From assembly GCA_002501085.1 (NCBI GenBank), contig DLRL01000027.1, positions 1-24,936 of the forward strand: 24,936 bases of DNA. Reading direction: 5' to 3'. Shown here piece by piece: positions 1 through 7,993 of this stretch. Both the position numbers and the translations under genes were made by a program. The DNA is from Gemmatimonadales bacterium UBA7889 (GTDB lineage: Bacteria; Gemmatimonadota; Gemmatimonadetes; Longimicrobiales; Gaopeijiaceae). A model generated the notes under the pieces. The model saw only the letters and a program-made list of their open reading frames with translations. It made no database searches and was not told the origin of the DNA. The first letter of the stretch is position 1, and each line of letters opens with the position of its first letter.

Positions 1-96
1 TGCAGGTAGCTGTCCTGCGGCGAGTCCAGCAAAAGCTGCTCCTGCACCCTGTAGGAAGTTCTTTCTCGTGATCTGTTTGTTATAGCTCTTGGCCAA
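1..96 (-). CDS. Partial gene, N-terminus with Tat-like signal
   Basis: Only the first 32 codons lie in the window; the gene continues past position 1. I place the start at a TTG (96-94) because a strong GGAGG ribosome-binding site sits five bases upstream on the minus strand. The peptide begins MAKSYNKQITRKNFLQGAGA and continues with an Ala/Gly-rich hydrophobic stretch. This resembles a twin-arginine leader, with Arg-Lys in place of Arg-Arg before N-F-L. The product is therefore probably exported to the periplasm, but the mature protein is not visible and no function can be given. It lies 79 bases downstream of the RCC1 lipoprotein gene on the same strand. Confidence 0.6.
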   Translation of the reverse strand, partial: MAKSYNKQITRKNFLQGAGAAFAGLAAGQLPA

Positions 97-175
97 CGCT
101 TCCTCCCGGGCAACGATCGATTGCGAGGGCTCAAGATGTATACCGTGACTGTGTCTACGCCAGCCGATAGCAGAG

Positions 176-1831
176 TTATCCGGGATTGCTGACCTGGATC
201 GGGGTCGAGCTAGCAGCAGAGATTCCGTTTCCTAGCTCACCATAGGATCCTAGTCCCCAACAGTATGCCGTATTTGAAGTCGTGACACCGCACGTGTGGT
301 AGCCCCCAGCAGAGATTGAGCGCCAGACGTGTGCGTCGATGACGGTCTGCGGTTCCCGCCGCTGGGTTATGGTGCCGTCACCCAGGCGCCCGGAGTCATT
401 GAATCCCCAGCAATAGCCTGCACTCGAGCTACTCACACCGCACGTGTGTTCGTTGCCACCTGAGAGCGAGTTCCAATTCAGCGAACCACTCACGAGCATC
501 GGAACAGGCTGATCTGTGCTTGTTGCGTTTCCCAGTCTCCTATTCGCGTTCGATCCCCAGCAGTAGGCTTGCTCTGAGTTTGTAACAGCGCATGTGTGAT
601 TTTCTCCACCGGAAATCGATCCCCACAGATGTCCACCACTGACTGCCGTCGGGGTTAAGCGATTGCTGTTCGCATCATCCCCAATTTGGCCGTACAGATT
701 TTTGCCCCAGCAATAAGCCTCGGAAGATGCAGTCAGTGCACAGGTATGGCTGCCACCAGCAGAAATCGATTGCCAAGTTTGTGCTGAACCGACAGAGGTC
801 GGCGTGAGTTGATTTACGGTGGTGCCATTACCGATTTCACCATTTGTGTTTGCTCCCCAACAGGACACGCTGTCTGCATTTGTGAGAGCACATGTATGAT
901 GGCCACCAGCCGAAATCGATTGCCAGCCTGGTTGGCTGCTAAGCAAGGTCGGTAGTGAGCGGTCAGTTTCCGTACCGTCACCGAGCCGGCCAAAAAGATT
1001 GCGCCCCCAGCAGAGTGCTTCATCAGAAGTAGTTACCCCGCAGGTATGGCTTTCTCCGGCGGAGATCGACCTCCAGGTATGTCCGCCACTGACTGCGGTT
1101 GGAATGGAGCGGCCGCTACCTGTGCCGTCACCGAGTTGTCCCCAATCATTGCTTCCCCAGCAGTAGGCTACCCCGGTGACCATAAGGCCACAGGAGTGAA
1201 TTTGACCCGCGGTGATCGATCCCCAGAGCGCAATCGCAACCCTGGCTTCAGCCTTCAAGGATCCTAGTGTTGCTGTGATCGTCGCAGATCCGACTCCGTA
1301 TGATTGAATAAGGCCACCAGAAGAAACTCCAGCGATACTGGCATCTGAAGTTGTCCATACGACAGGGCTGTCATTTATCGTGTTTTGGTTTTTATCACGG
1401 ACTGTTGCTATGACTCGAGTCGTGTCACCAACGCTGTAAAAGTGTACGACTGTATCTGAGAGCTCGAGGCTTTTGGGAGTCTGAATGACCGTGACCGCTG
1501 CTGTTCCGTTCGCTGAGCCGGCCGAAGCGGTCACTGCCGATGTTCCAGGACCGACCGCGGTCACGAGGCCTGAAGATGAAACAGTCGCGATTCCCCGGTC
1601 TGACGCAGTCCAGGTGATCGTGTCGTTACTCATTACGTTCCCGTGTTGATCCTTGACTGTGGCATTCACGCGCAGGTCATCACCCAAGCCATCGAACGTG
1701 ACTTCCGAAGGCGACAGCATGATTGTCGTGGCCACAGATGGGGCCGTGAGTAAGTCACAGGCTGTTAGCGACAGCACGGCGACAAGAACGGATCGACTCA
1801 CTAGAGTGCGTGTGTAGGGCAGAAATCGCAT
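176..1831 (-). CDS. BIG2 plus seven-repeat RCC1 lipoprotein
   Basis: This is a 551-residue surface or periplasmic lipoprotein. The leader ends in a lipobox L-T-A-C with the lipidated Cys at residue 25. Two BIG2-type bacterial Ig-like domains follow (about 38-115 and 120-198), each with the usual V-x-W-T-[AT]-S-D core and a GxxTxTA-like end. Residues from about 203 to the end hold seven RCC1-type repeats of roughly 48-50 residues, enough for one seven-bladed beta-propeller. Each repeat carries S-[IL]-[ST]-[AG]-G near its start, then H-[TS]-C-[GA], and then a C-W-G about ten residues later. The paired cysteines suggest one disulfide per blade, which suits an exported protein. BIG2 plus RCC1 proteins of this style are common in Gemmatimonadota and related phyla. 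The ligand is unknown; adhesion or a structural role is likely. The start is the ATG next to the signal peptide; no clear ribosome-binding site precedes it. Confidence 0.85.
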   Translation of the reverse strand: MRFLPYTRTLVSRSVLVAVLSLTACDLLTAPSVATTIMLSPSEVTFDGLGDDLRVNATVKDQHGNVMSNDTITWTASDRGIATVSSSGLVTAVGPGTSAVTASAGSANGTAAVTVIQTPKSLELSDTVVHFYSVGDTTRVIATVRDKNQNTINDSPVVWTTSDASIAGVSSGGLIQSYGVGSATITATLGSLKAEARVAIALWGSITAGQIHSCGLMVTGVAYCWGSNDWGQLGDGTGSGRSIPTAVSGGHTWRSISAGESHTCGVTTSDEALCWGRNLFGRLGDGTETDRSLPTLLSSQPGWQSISAGGHHTCALTNADSVSCWGANTNGEIGNGTTVNQLTPTSVGSAQTWQSISAGGSHTCALTASSEAYCWGKNLYGQIGDDANSNRLTPTAVSGGHLWGSISGGENHTCAVTNSEQAYCWGSNANRRLGNATSTDQPVPMLVSGSLNWNSLSGGNEHTCGVSSSSAGYCWGFNDSGRLGDGTITQRREPQTVIDAHVWRSISAGGYHTCGVTTSNTAYCWGLGSYGELGNGISAASSTPIQVSNPG

Positions 1832-1902
1832 TAGGCTAACATCGGACGGACTTAGTCGACTGCAAACACTTACGCTGAAGAGAGGTCGAGCCCGTCTATC
1901 CG

Positions 1903-2760
1903 TTAGATGGACTCAGGCCCGAGATATTCCAGGTCCAGCGCGACGTCGAGCGCTGGAGCAGAGTGAGTAATCCAGCCGACGGAAATCATGTCTACACCGG
2001 TCTTCGCGACTTCACGGACGGTCGCAATCGTGATGCCGCCTGAGGCTTCAGTACGGCACCGTCCGTCAGTTATGAGTACGGCCTCTCGCATTTCGTTCAC
2101 GCTCATATTATCGAGCATGACGATGTCTGCTCCTGCAGCGATTGCAGCCTCAAGTTGTTCTGTTGATTCAACTTCGATTTCGATACTGGTGCCGGGTCCA
2201 ACCGCGTCGCGAGCTTGCTTGACTGCCGCTTCAGGTGATCCAGCTACAGCGATGTGATTGTCTTTGATCAATACGGCGTCATACAGCCCCATTCGGTGGT
2301 TTTGTCCTCCGCCGGCCTGAACTGATGCTTTCTGTAATGCCCTAAGCCCTGGGACTGTCTTCCTTGTATCGACTAGGATGGCACTCGTACCTGCAATTTG
2401 ATCAACAAGTTCGCGTGTAGCTGTCGCGACCCCACTGAGTTGCCCTAACAAGTTCAATGCCACGCGCTCTGCGGCCAGCAATGAGCGGGCTGATCCAGTT
2501 ACGATCGCGAGCAGCGAGCCTGCCTCAACAAGCGCCCCATCCTGAACAAGGGATTCCGTATGCACTTCAGGATCGACGATGGTAAATGTGCGGAGCATCA
2601 CTTCAAGTCCGGCGATGGTTCCGGGTGCACGAGCGACGACATGTGCTTGAGCGGTCGTCTCTTCGGGGACAACCGCTCTTGAGGTGATATCTCCAGCGTC
2701 TCCTAGATCTTCCTCGAGAGCCAGGCGAAGAAAGCGATCCGCGTCCGTGGGGTCGGTCAG
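1903..2760 (-). CDS. nadC: Quinolinate phosphoribosyltransferase (CTG start)
   Basis: NadC converts quinolinate and PRPP to nicotinate mononucleotide, CO2 and pyrophosphate in de novo NAD synthesis. Diagnostic motifs, numbered from the proposed start, are DTRKTVPGLRALQKASVQ from 131, GGGQNHRMGLYDAVLIKDNH around 150-169, an SGGI loop, and the C-terminal ISVGWITHSAPALD. The first ATG or GTG codons (GTG 2601, ATG 2598) would remove about 53 residues of the conserved N-terminal domain. The reading frame upstream is open and encodes a normal NadC start (LTDPTDADRFLRLALEEDLG). No ATG, GTG or TTG occurs between the upstream in-frame TGA and position 2601. A CTG at 2760-2758 overlaps the nadA stop as CTGA and has GGAGG seven bases upstream, so I take it as the start. 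This gives 285 residues, the usual length. The gene is translationally coupled to nadA. Confidence 0.85.
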   Translation of the reverse strand: MTDPTDADRFLRLALEEDLGDAGDITSRAVVPEETTAQAHVVARAPGTIAGLEVMLRTFTIVDPEVHTESLVQDGALVEAGSLLAIVTGSARSLLAAERVALNLLGQLSGVATATRELVDQIAGTSAILVDTRKTVPGLRALQKASVQAGGGQNHRMGLYDAVLIKDNHIAVAGSPEAAVKQARDAVGPGTSIEIEVESTEQLEAAIAAGADIVMLDNMSVNEMREAVLITDGRCRTEASGGITIATVREVAKTGVDMISVGWITHSAPALDVALDLEYLGPESI

Positions 2761-3734
2761 GCGCGGACCTCCAACATCCGCTCGACCGAGGCGCGTGCGC
2801 GTTCAGCTACGGTCGGATCTACGGTGACCTCATGCTGCATGTCGCGCAGGCTGTCTCTGATGCCTGTGAGCGTGATGCGTTTCATGTGAGGACACAGGTT
2901 ACAGGGCTGGGTAAACTTAATTTCTGGAAACTCAGCTGCGACGTTATCGCTCATCGAGCATTCGGTAACCATGACCACCTGTCTTGGTTGCTCGGTCTCC
3001 ACCCACTGAATCATCCCTGAGGTGGATCCAACGAAATCTGCTTCTTCAAGGACATCTGGCGGACACTCTGGATGTGCGATGATTTGAATGCCTGGGTGCA
3101 TGTCATGGTAGACATGTAGTTCTTCCCCAGAGAATCGCTCGTGTACCATACACGAACCTTCCCAGACTATGATATCTATGTCGGTTTGGCTGGCGACCCA
3201 TTGGCCGAGGAATCGGTCAGGTAGAAAGATCACGCGGTCAGCGCCCAAGGATTCAACGACCTGGACCGCGTTGCCTGAAGTACAGCAGATATCAGACTCG
3301 GCCTTTACCTCGGCGGAAGTGTTCACGTACGTGACGACCGGCACCCCTGGGTACCTTTCACGTAGCAAACGGACATCAGCACCAGTGATCGCCTCAGCCA
3401 GTGAACAACCGGCTTCCATATCGGGGATGAGCACCGTCTTGCACTCATTCACGATCTTTGCGGTTTCGGCCATGAAATGTACGCCAGCCATCAAGATGAC
3501 TTCCGCGTCGGTCTTTTTGGCCAGACGGGCAAGGGCAAGAGAATCCCCTTTCATGTCTGAGACACCATGATAGATGTCTGGCGTCATATAGTTATGCGCC
3601 AACACGACAGCATTACGGGCCCGTTTAAGCTCGTCGATTTCCTCGATCACGGGTGTGAGCGCCGCAATCTCAATCTCCGGGAGGACGCCGTCGAGGCGTT
3701 CATGGGGATCCAACCGTGTCACCGTAGGACTCAC
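2757..3734 (-). CDS. nadA: Quinolinate synthase (4Fe-4S)
   Basis: NadA condenses iminoaspartate with dihydroxyacetone phosphate to form quinolinate in the cytoplasm, using a [4Fe-4S] cluster bound by three cysteines. The 325-residue product shows the family motifs: VVLAHNYMTPDIYHGVSD near 44-60, E-A-G-C-S-L (Cys110), W-E-G-S-C-M-V-H (Cys195) and C-N-L-C-P-H-M-K (Cys281). The spacing between these cysteines matches that of the short NadA proteins. The start is GTG (3734-3732), preceded by GAGGAG five bases upstream. It is the first gene of a nadA-nadC pair. nadB, whose product supplies iminoaspartate, is not in the window. The divergent gap up to 3975 should hold its promoter, but I could not pick out clear hexamers. 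Confidence 0.95.
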   Translation of the reverse strand: MSPTVTRLDPHERLDGVLPEIEIAALTPVIEEIDELKRARNAVVLAHNYMTPDIYHGVSDMKGDSLALARLAKKTDAEVILMAGVHFMAETAKIVNECKTVLIPDMEAGCSLAEAITGADVRLLRERYPGVPVVTYVNTSAEVKAESDICCTSGNAVQVVESLGADRVIFLPDRFLGQWVASQTDIDIIVWEGSCMVHERFSGEELHVYHDMHPGIQIIAHPECPPDVLEEADFVGSTSGMIQWVETEQPRQVVMVTECSMSDNVAAEFPEIKFTQPCNLCPHMKRITLTGIRDSLRDMQHEVTVDPTVAERARASVERMLEVRA

Positions 3735-3975
3735 AAAAGCTCCTCGGTTCTAATTAATGCTGAAAAAGACTGTGACCGAAACATATCAGACTGTAATACA
3801 CTCTGGGCTAGCGATGGATTCAGCTAATGCTTGCTAATACGGTCCTGTTCCGCACTTTCGTTCTATCTAGTCTGTCTCTATTCAGTGGACCGGAAATATA
3901 GCACACGCCTTGAGCTGGCGTCAGCACTAGGAAGGAAGAAGAGTCCGATAAAGTATTTTGAGGGGAGAGCCTATT

Positions 3976-5163
3976 ATGAGCAGCACATCACTTATGTATT
4001 CGTTGAAGCTGGGGGTTGGGACCGCATTTTTCGGGCTCCTAGGATTCTTGGCCGCGTGTGCTGATCAGATTAGTGAGCAAGAAGTTAGCGGGGTCCAGGT
4101 CCCAGTATTTGAGGTTAACCCGCTATGGCCTAAGCCACTCCCAAATCATTGGGTCATCGGATCAACGATCGGTGTATCTGTAGATTCTCGAGACCATGTA
4201 TGGATCATTCATCGACAAGCTACGATCGATGAGAGAACCGAACTCAACGTGCTTCATGAACCAGCTTCGGCAGAGTGCTGTGCTCCGGCCCCCCCGGTTC
4301 TGGAGTTTGATTCGGAAGGAAACCTGGTCGGCTGGTGGGGCGGCCCTGGTGACGGATATGATTGGCCATCATCGAACCACGGGATCACGGTCGATCACAT
4401 GGACAACGTCTGGATCGGAGGTAATGGTCCTGATGATGGGCACATCCTGAAATTCACACGTGACGGCAACTTCCTACTGCAACTGGGTCGACCGGGCGTT
4501 GGCACAGGCAGCAATGATCCGGAAAACTTTGGTAGAGTGGCCGAAGTCTCGATTGACCCAGACGGAGATGAAGTTTTCGTCGCGGATGGGTACGGCAACA
4601 AGCGTGTTGCGGTCCTTGATATCCAGACTGGGGCACTGAAGCGCTATTGGGGTGCATACGGAAACCGGCCGGATGATGCACCTGTTCCTCCGTACCGCCC
4701 TGAGGATCCTCCGGCTCAGCAATTCCGTAGCCCGCTGCACTGTGCTGAGATATCAGATGACGGTCTCGTGTACGCTTGCGACCGTGCCAGCGATCGGATC
4801 CAGGTATTCATGCGAGACGGAACATTTGTGAGGGAGGCTTTCGTAGCGACTGAAACACTTGGATCTGGGTCAGCCTGGGATATCGCGCTTTCCCGTGATT
4901 CAGAGCAGCGGTTCCTTTATTTGGCGGATGGCTCGAACAAAAAGGTGCACATCCTGGACAGAGAGACGCTTGAGGTCCTGACGACTTTCGGGGATGGCGG
5001 TCGCCAACCTGGCCAATTCATTGGCGTACACAGCATCGCGACTGATTCCGAAGGCAACATCTATACGACAGAGACTTACGAGGGAAAGAGGTTGCAGAAG
5101 TTCGTCTTCCGAGGCCTCGGAACGGTCAGAGCAGAAGATCAAGGCGTGGTCTGGCCGAACTAA
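3976..5163 (+). CDS. NHL-repeat beta-propeller lipoprotein
   Basis: A 395-residue lipoprotein. I start it at ATG 3976 because GAGGGGAG lies 6-8 bases upstream; an in-frame TTG at 3958 would add six residues and has no such site. The signal ends in F-L-A-A-C with Cys28 as the lipid anchor. The rest is a six-bladed-type NHL/SMP-30-like propeller. It has repeated units such as GVSVDSRDHVWI, GITVDHMDNVWIGG, VSIDPDGDEVFVADGYGNKR, YACDRASDRIQVF, LYLADGSNKKVHILD and IATDSEGNIYTTE. Related proteins are abundant in Acidobacteria and Gemmatimonadota, often annotated as peptidyl-alpha-hydroxyglycine lyase-like, but no activity can be assigned from sequence. An extra Cys-Cys (ECCAP) sits in the first blade region. 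Confidence 0.85.
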   Translation: MSSTSLMYSLKLGVGTAFFGLLGFLAACADQISEQEVSGVQVPVFEVNPLWPKPLPNHWVIGSTIGVSVDSRDHVWIIHRQATIDERTELNVLHEPASAECCAPAPPVLEFDSEGNLVGWWGGPGDGYDWPSSNHGITVDHMDNVWIGGNGPDDGHILKFTRDGNFLLQLGRPGVGTGSNDPENFGRVAEVSIDPDGDEVFVADGYGNKRVAVLDIQTGALKRYWGAYGNRPDDAPVPPYRPEDPPAQQFRSPLHCAEISDDGLVYACDRASDRIQVFMRDGTFVREAFVATETLGSGSAWDIALSRDSEQRFLYLADGSNKKVHILDRETLEVLTTFGDGGRQPGQFIGVHSIATDSEGNIYTTETYEGKRLQKFVFRGLGTVRAEDQGVVWPN

Positions 5164-5188
5164 GGTGGTTGAATCTGTCAGAAAGGGC

Positions 5189-5219
5189 TTGACCCTGGGC
5201 ACAGGAGGGCGTCTATAAT
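5189..5219 (+). promoter_or_regulatory. Sigma70-type promoter
   Basis: TTGACC (5189-5194) and a perfect TATAAT (5214-5219) are separated by 19 bases, slightly longer than the ideal 17. The predicted transcript would start near 5226 and lead into the secreted YwqK-like gene at 5264. This is the clearest promoter in the window. Confidence 0.65.
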
Positions 5220-5263
5220 GGATCTGCTCCGTAAACTTAGACTTGCAGGGTAAGGCTAACTTA

Positions 5264-5746
5264 ATGAAGAGAATGGCGTTGTTTCTGATAAGCTTCAGCT
5301 TAATAGGAGCCGCAGACGTGTATGCTCAGTCATCGAAGGATCTTGATGACTTAATGCGACGTGGGAACGTCTACTTAGATCCGGAAACCCGGGGGCCCTA
5401 CACCGGTGCTGTTTTTGCGAGATTCGAAGAAGGGATGATTAGCGAAAGTGGGGTTCTCGAGGATGGAAAAAAGGATGGTCGCTACGAGTACTTCTATCTC
5501 AGCGGCCGTGTCAGGATGACTGAGACCTACAGTGCAGGCCTTCTTGAGGGTCCGACGGAGACGTACTTCAAGAATGAACAACTAGCAGATAAGGGCAGCT
5601 ACCGAGAAGGTGAGTGGGATGGGCCCTATGAGGCATATTGGGTGCGTGGATGGTTAGCGGAACGAGGAAGCTGGAGCTCGGGTGAACGGTGCGGTGATTG
5701 GATCAGCTTCGGCCAAACGATTATGTATCCAGCCTGTCCAAACTAG
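5264..5746 (+). CDS. Secreted YwqK/MORN-like repeat protein
   Basis: A 160-residue protein starting at ATG 5264, with AAGG about eight bases upstream. It has a Sec signal peptide (MKRMALFLISFSLIGAADVYA, probable cleavage before Gln). The mature part carries four or five MORN/YwqK-type units: GPYTGAVFARFEEG, KDGRYEYFYLSGRVRMTETY, LEGPTETYFKNEQLADKGSY, WDGPYEAYWVRGWLAERGSW and CGDWISFG. In databases such repeats are labelled 'toxin-antitoxin system YwqK family antitoxin'. Here no toxin gene is adjacent and the product is exported, so an antitoxin role is unlikely. Two Cys near the C-terminus (CGDW and YPAC) could form a disulfide. Its function is unknown. Confidence 0.8.
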   Translation: MKRMALFLISFSLIGAADVYAQSSKDLDDLMRRGNVYLDPETRGPYTGAVFARFEEGMISESGVLEDGKKDGRYEYFYLSGRVRMTETYSAGLLEGPTETYFKNEQLADKGSYREGEWDGPYEAYWVRGWLAERGSWSSGERCGDWISFGQTIMYPACPN

Positions 5747-5818
5747 TAATCAACGGGAAGGCTTCTCTCACCACCGGTCGAGGGAAGAGCTAAGGTTTAT
5801 TGACAAGGGGGTAGCAGT

Positions 5819-6535
5819 ATGACGCTGTCGCGACGAGATGCGATCAAGGTTTCTGGTTCAGCTGTGGCCGGTTTGTCCATGGGCGTAGTGAATCCAGAGA
5901 ATGTCTTAGGCCAAACGGCACCCGAACAGGAGTGGCCAGATCAACTCGTCGAGGGAGACCTTAGGGTTCGAGCTGAATTACCGCTCAACTCAGACGGGTC
6001 AGCCCCAGAGCACCCAGAGAGTGCCGCCGGGGAACTGGTAGGAACAATCTGGCGTTTTTCATCTGATAGACGTCAGCCCCCAGCGGATATCGATTACGAT
6101 TACAACAATCTTAGGATCAAACTTGATTCGCGTGGTCTAGCGAAGATGAGTGGCACCCTGAAATTCAGTGATCTTGAAGCTTTGCCTCGTCATTCGATGA
6201 TCACACTACTGCAGTGTGGTGCGCCTCAGCCGACGGGTATCGTCAAATGGACGGGAGTGAGATTCAGTGATTTCGCAGACATGATCGGTGTGGGAGAACC
6301 CGCACACTATTGCCGGCTGATCTCACATGATGGCTACTATATCGATGAGGAGATGCCGACGCTGCGCCATCCTCAAGTCATGCTCGCTTGGATGATGAAC
6401 GATGAACCTCTTCCGCCCGTCAACGGAGCACCAATCCGGTTGGTCATGCCGTTTCGGTACGGGGCGCGAAGCATCAAGGCGATCTCCGAGATCACCTTCG
6501 CTTCCCCCGGATTCTCAGCAAGAATCGGGGATTAA
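5819..6535 (+). CDS. Tat-exported sulfite-oxidase-fold molybdoprotein
   Basis: A 238-residue protein with a Tat leader (S-R-R-D-A-I-K then a hydrophobic Ala/Gly segment). The start ATG has AAGGGGG seven bases upstream. The body matches the molybdopterin-binding domain of the sulfite oxidase / YedY (MsrP) superfamily. It has L-Q-C-G with Cys133 at the place of the molybdenum-ligand cysteine, the following V-K-W-T-G-V-R, and a C-terminal L-A-W-M-M-N-D-E-P-L-P-P-x-N-G-A-P-I-R-L-V-M-type segment ending in GARSIKAISEI. It would bind Moco in the cytoplasm and be exported folded. There is no haem domain and no adjacent membrane partner gene. The substrate is unknown. It stands upstream of the aminotransferase on the same strand. 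Confidence 0.8.
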   Translation: MTLSRRDAIKVSGSAVAGLSMGVVNPENVLGQTAPEQEWPDQLVEGDLRVRAELPLNSDGSAPEHPESAAGELVGTIWRFSSDRRQPPADIDYDYNNLRIKLDSRGLAKMSGTLKFSDLEALPRHSMITLLQCGAPQPTGIVKWTGVRFSDFADMIGVGEPAHYCRLISHDGYYIDEEMPTLRHPQVMLAWMMNDEPLPPVNGAPIRLVMPFRYGARSIKAISEITFASPGFSARIGD

Positions 6536-6586
6536 CTCAGCACTAAGCAGTACATGACGAATTACTCATAGCACAGGGCCTGCATC

Positions 6587-7867
6587 ATGACACACCCTGA
6601 CCGCCGCACGTTTATCAGTCACGCCTTCGGTGCGGGCGCCCTATTTGCTGCAACTCCTGCCAACGCTATGACCCCGGGTAGGGTGCTTCTCCCGCCCAAA
6701 GGTCATGGGGCGGTACTAGATGAAGCCTACTGGGGTCTGGTAAAGGAAAGTTTTCCGCTCAGCCCTGGGCTCGTATTAATGAACGCGGCTAACCTTTGTC
6801 CTTCTCCGTTTGTGGTTCAGGAGGCTGTTTTTGAATGGACCCGGGATGTGGACGCCGATGCTTCGTTCCAGAACCGCGCAAAGTTCTCATCCTTGCAAGA
6901 GGCCAGCCGAGAGGCAGTAGCGCGCCATATCGGAGCTGATCCGGAAGAAATCGCGCTAACACGTAACACTTCCGAGGGAAATAACACGGTGGTATCGGGG
7001 CTCGAGCTGACCGCTGGTGATGAAGTCTTACTCTGGGACCAAAATCATCCAACGAACTCAACCTCATGGGACGAACGGGCTAGCGTAGAGGGTTTTGAAG
7101 TTCGCCGGATTTCAACACCTCCGGCGTCAGAATCTCCTGGGGAGCTCATCGATGCGTTTCAGGATGCAATAACGAATAGGACAAAAGCACTTGCTTTCAG
7201 TCATGTATCGAACGCAACCGGTGTTCGTATTCCAGCCGCAGAGCTATGTGGCCTTGCTCGTTCTCGGGGGATCCTAACCCTGCTGGACGGTGCTCAATCA
7301 TGTGGGGCCCTGAACATTGATGTGCATGAGATAGGATGCGACTTCTATACGGCGAGCAGCCATAAATGGCTAATGGGGCCGAAAGAGGCCGGAATTCTTT
7401 ATGTCCGAGCGGAAACGATTGATCGTCTGAGGGCTTCGGATGTTGGCGTGGGATGGTCACGGGCGCTGGAGGGCGGAGCGCGGAAATACGAATCTTTGGG
7501 CCAAAGAGATGATGCGTGCGTGGCGGCGATCGAAAAAACGGTGGTGTTCCACGAGAGAATTGGTGCCGATGTGATCGAGGCTCGGCTTTTAGAAATCACA
7601 CGGGCTCTCAAGGCTGGGCTCAGGGAACGCATCCCGACGGTTGAGTTCCACACGCCGATGGGAGATGAAACAAGTTCTGGGGTCATGGTCTTTCGGGTAC
7701 CAGGCGCTGACATGAGCGCAGCCTATCAGACACTTTATTCTGAACACCGTGTCGGTGGTGCTGGTCGTGGCGGCGAATTCGATGGAATTCGACTCTCGCC
7801 CCACATTTATAACACGCTCGCGGATGTGGACTACGCAATTGACGCGATTGCCGAGGTGACGGCCTAA
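6587..7867 (+). CDS. Class V aminotransferase-fold PLP enzyme, Tat leader
   Basis: A 426-residue fold-type I PLP enzyme of the class V aminotransferase / isopenicillin-N-epimerase / cysteine-desulfurase-like group. Motifs are LTRNTSEGNN (about 124-133, phosphate side), L-L-D-G-A-Q-S with Asp234 pairing with the pyridine nitrogen, and S-S-H-K-W-L with Lys260 as the probable Schiff-base lysine. The N-terminus is unusual: D-R-R-T-F-I-S-H-A-F-G-A-G-A-L-F-A-A-T-P-A-N-A is a convincing Tat signal with an A-N-A cleavage site, implying periplasmic export of the folded holoenzyme. There is only a weak ribosome-binding site. It precedes the AhpD-like gene and hutH on the same strand. The reaction cannot be told from sequence. 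Confidence 0.87.
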   Translation: MTHPDRRTFISHAFGAGALFAATPANAMTPGRVLLPPKGHGAVLDEAYWGLVKESFPLSPGLVLMNAANLCPSPFVVQEAVFEWTRDVDADASFQNRAKFSSLQEASREAVARHIGADPEEIALTRNTSEGNNTVVSGLELTAGDEVLLWDQNHPTNSTSWDERASVEGFEVRRISTPPASESPGELIDAFQDAITNRTKALAFSHVSNATGVRIPAAELCGLARSRGILTLLDGAQSCGALNIDVHEIGCDFYTASSHKWLMGPKEAGILYVRAETIDRLRASDVGVGWSRALEGGARKYESLGQRDDACVAAIEKTVVFHERIGADVIEARLLEITRALKAGLRERIPTVEFHTPMGDETSSGVMVFRVPGADMSAAYQTLYSEHRVGGAGRGGEFDGIRLSPHIYNTLADVDYAIDAIAEVTA

Positions 7868-7993
7868 GTCCAGGAAGCTGTTCTAGGTATCGTGTGTGGC
7901 TTGCTTGCTTAAGCCGTTCTCTGACATGTTGCCACTCCTTTGGTGGCTTAACGCTAATAATCTTCGAACCCTAATCCCTCACTCGAACCTTTC

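Noticed and set aside
176..1260. CRISPR-like regularly spaced repeats
   Set aside because: The recurring CCCCAGCA-type motifs at about 150-base spacing are the coding repeats of the RCC1 propeller, in frame and imperfect.
3735..3975. Promoters or riboswitch in the divergent nadA / NHL gap
   Set aside because: This 241-base gap must contain promoters, but no hexamer pair with proper spacing and no conserved riboswitch core could be identified by eye.
5264..5746. Toxin-antitoxin system, from the YwqK 'antitoxin' family label
   Set aside because: The protein has a signal peptide and no toxin-like gene is adjacent; the label comes from database naming of MORN-like repeats.
7931..7947. Terminator or regulatory hairpin GCCAC/GTGGC upstream of the AhpD-like gene
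   Set aside because: Only five base pairs with a seven-base loop and no T-run; the 126-base gap holds nothing else I can support.
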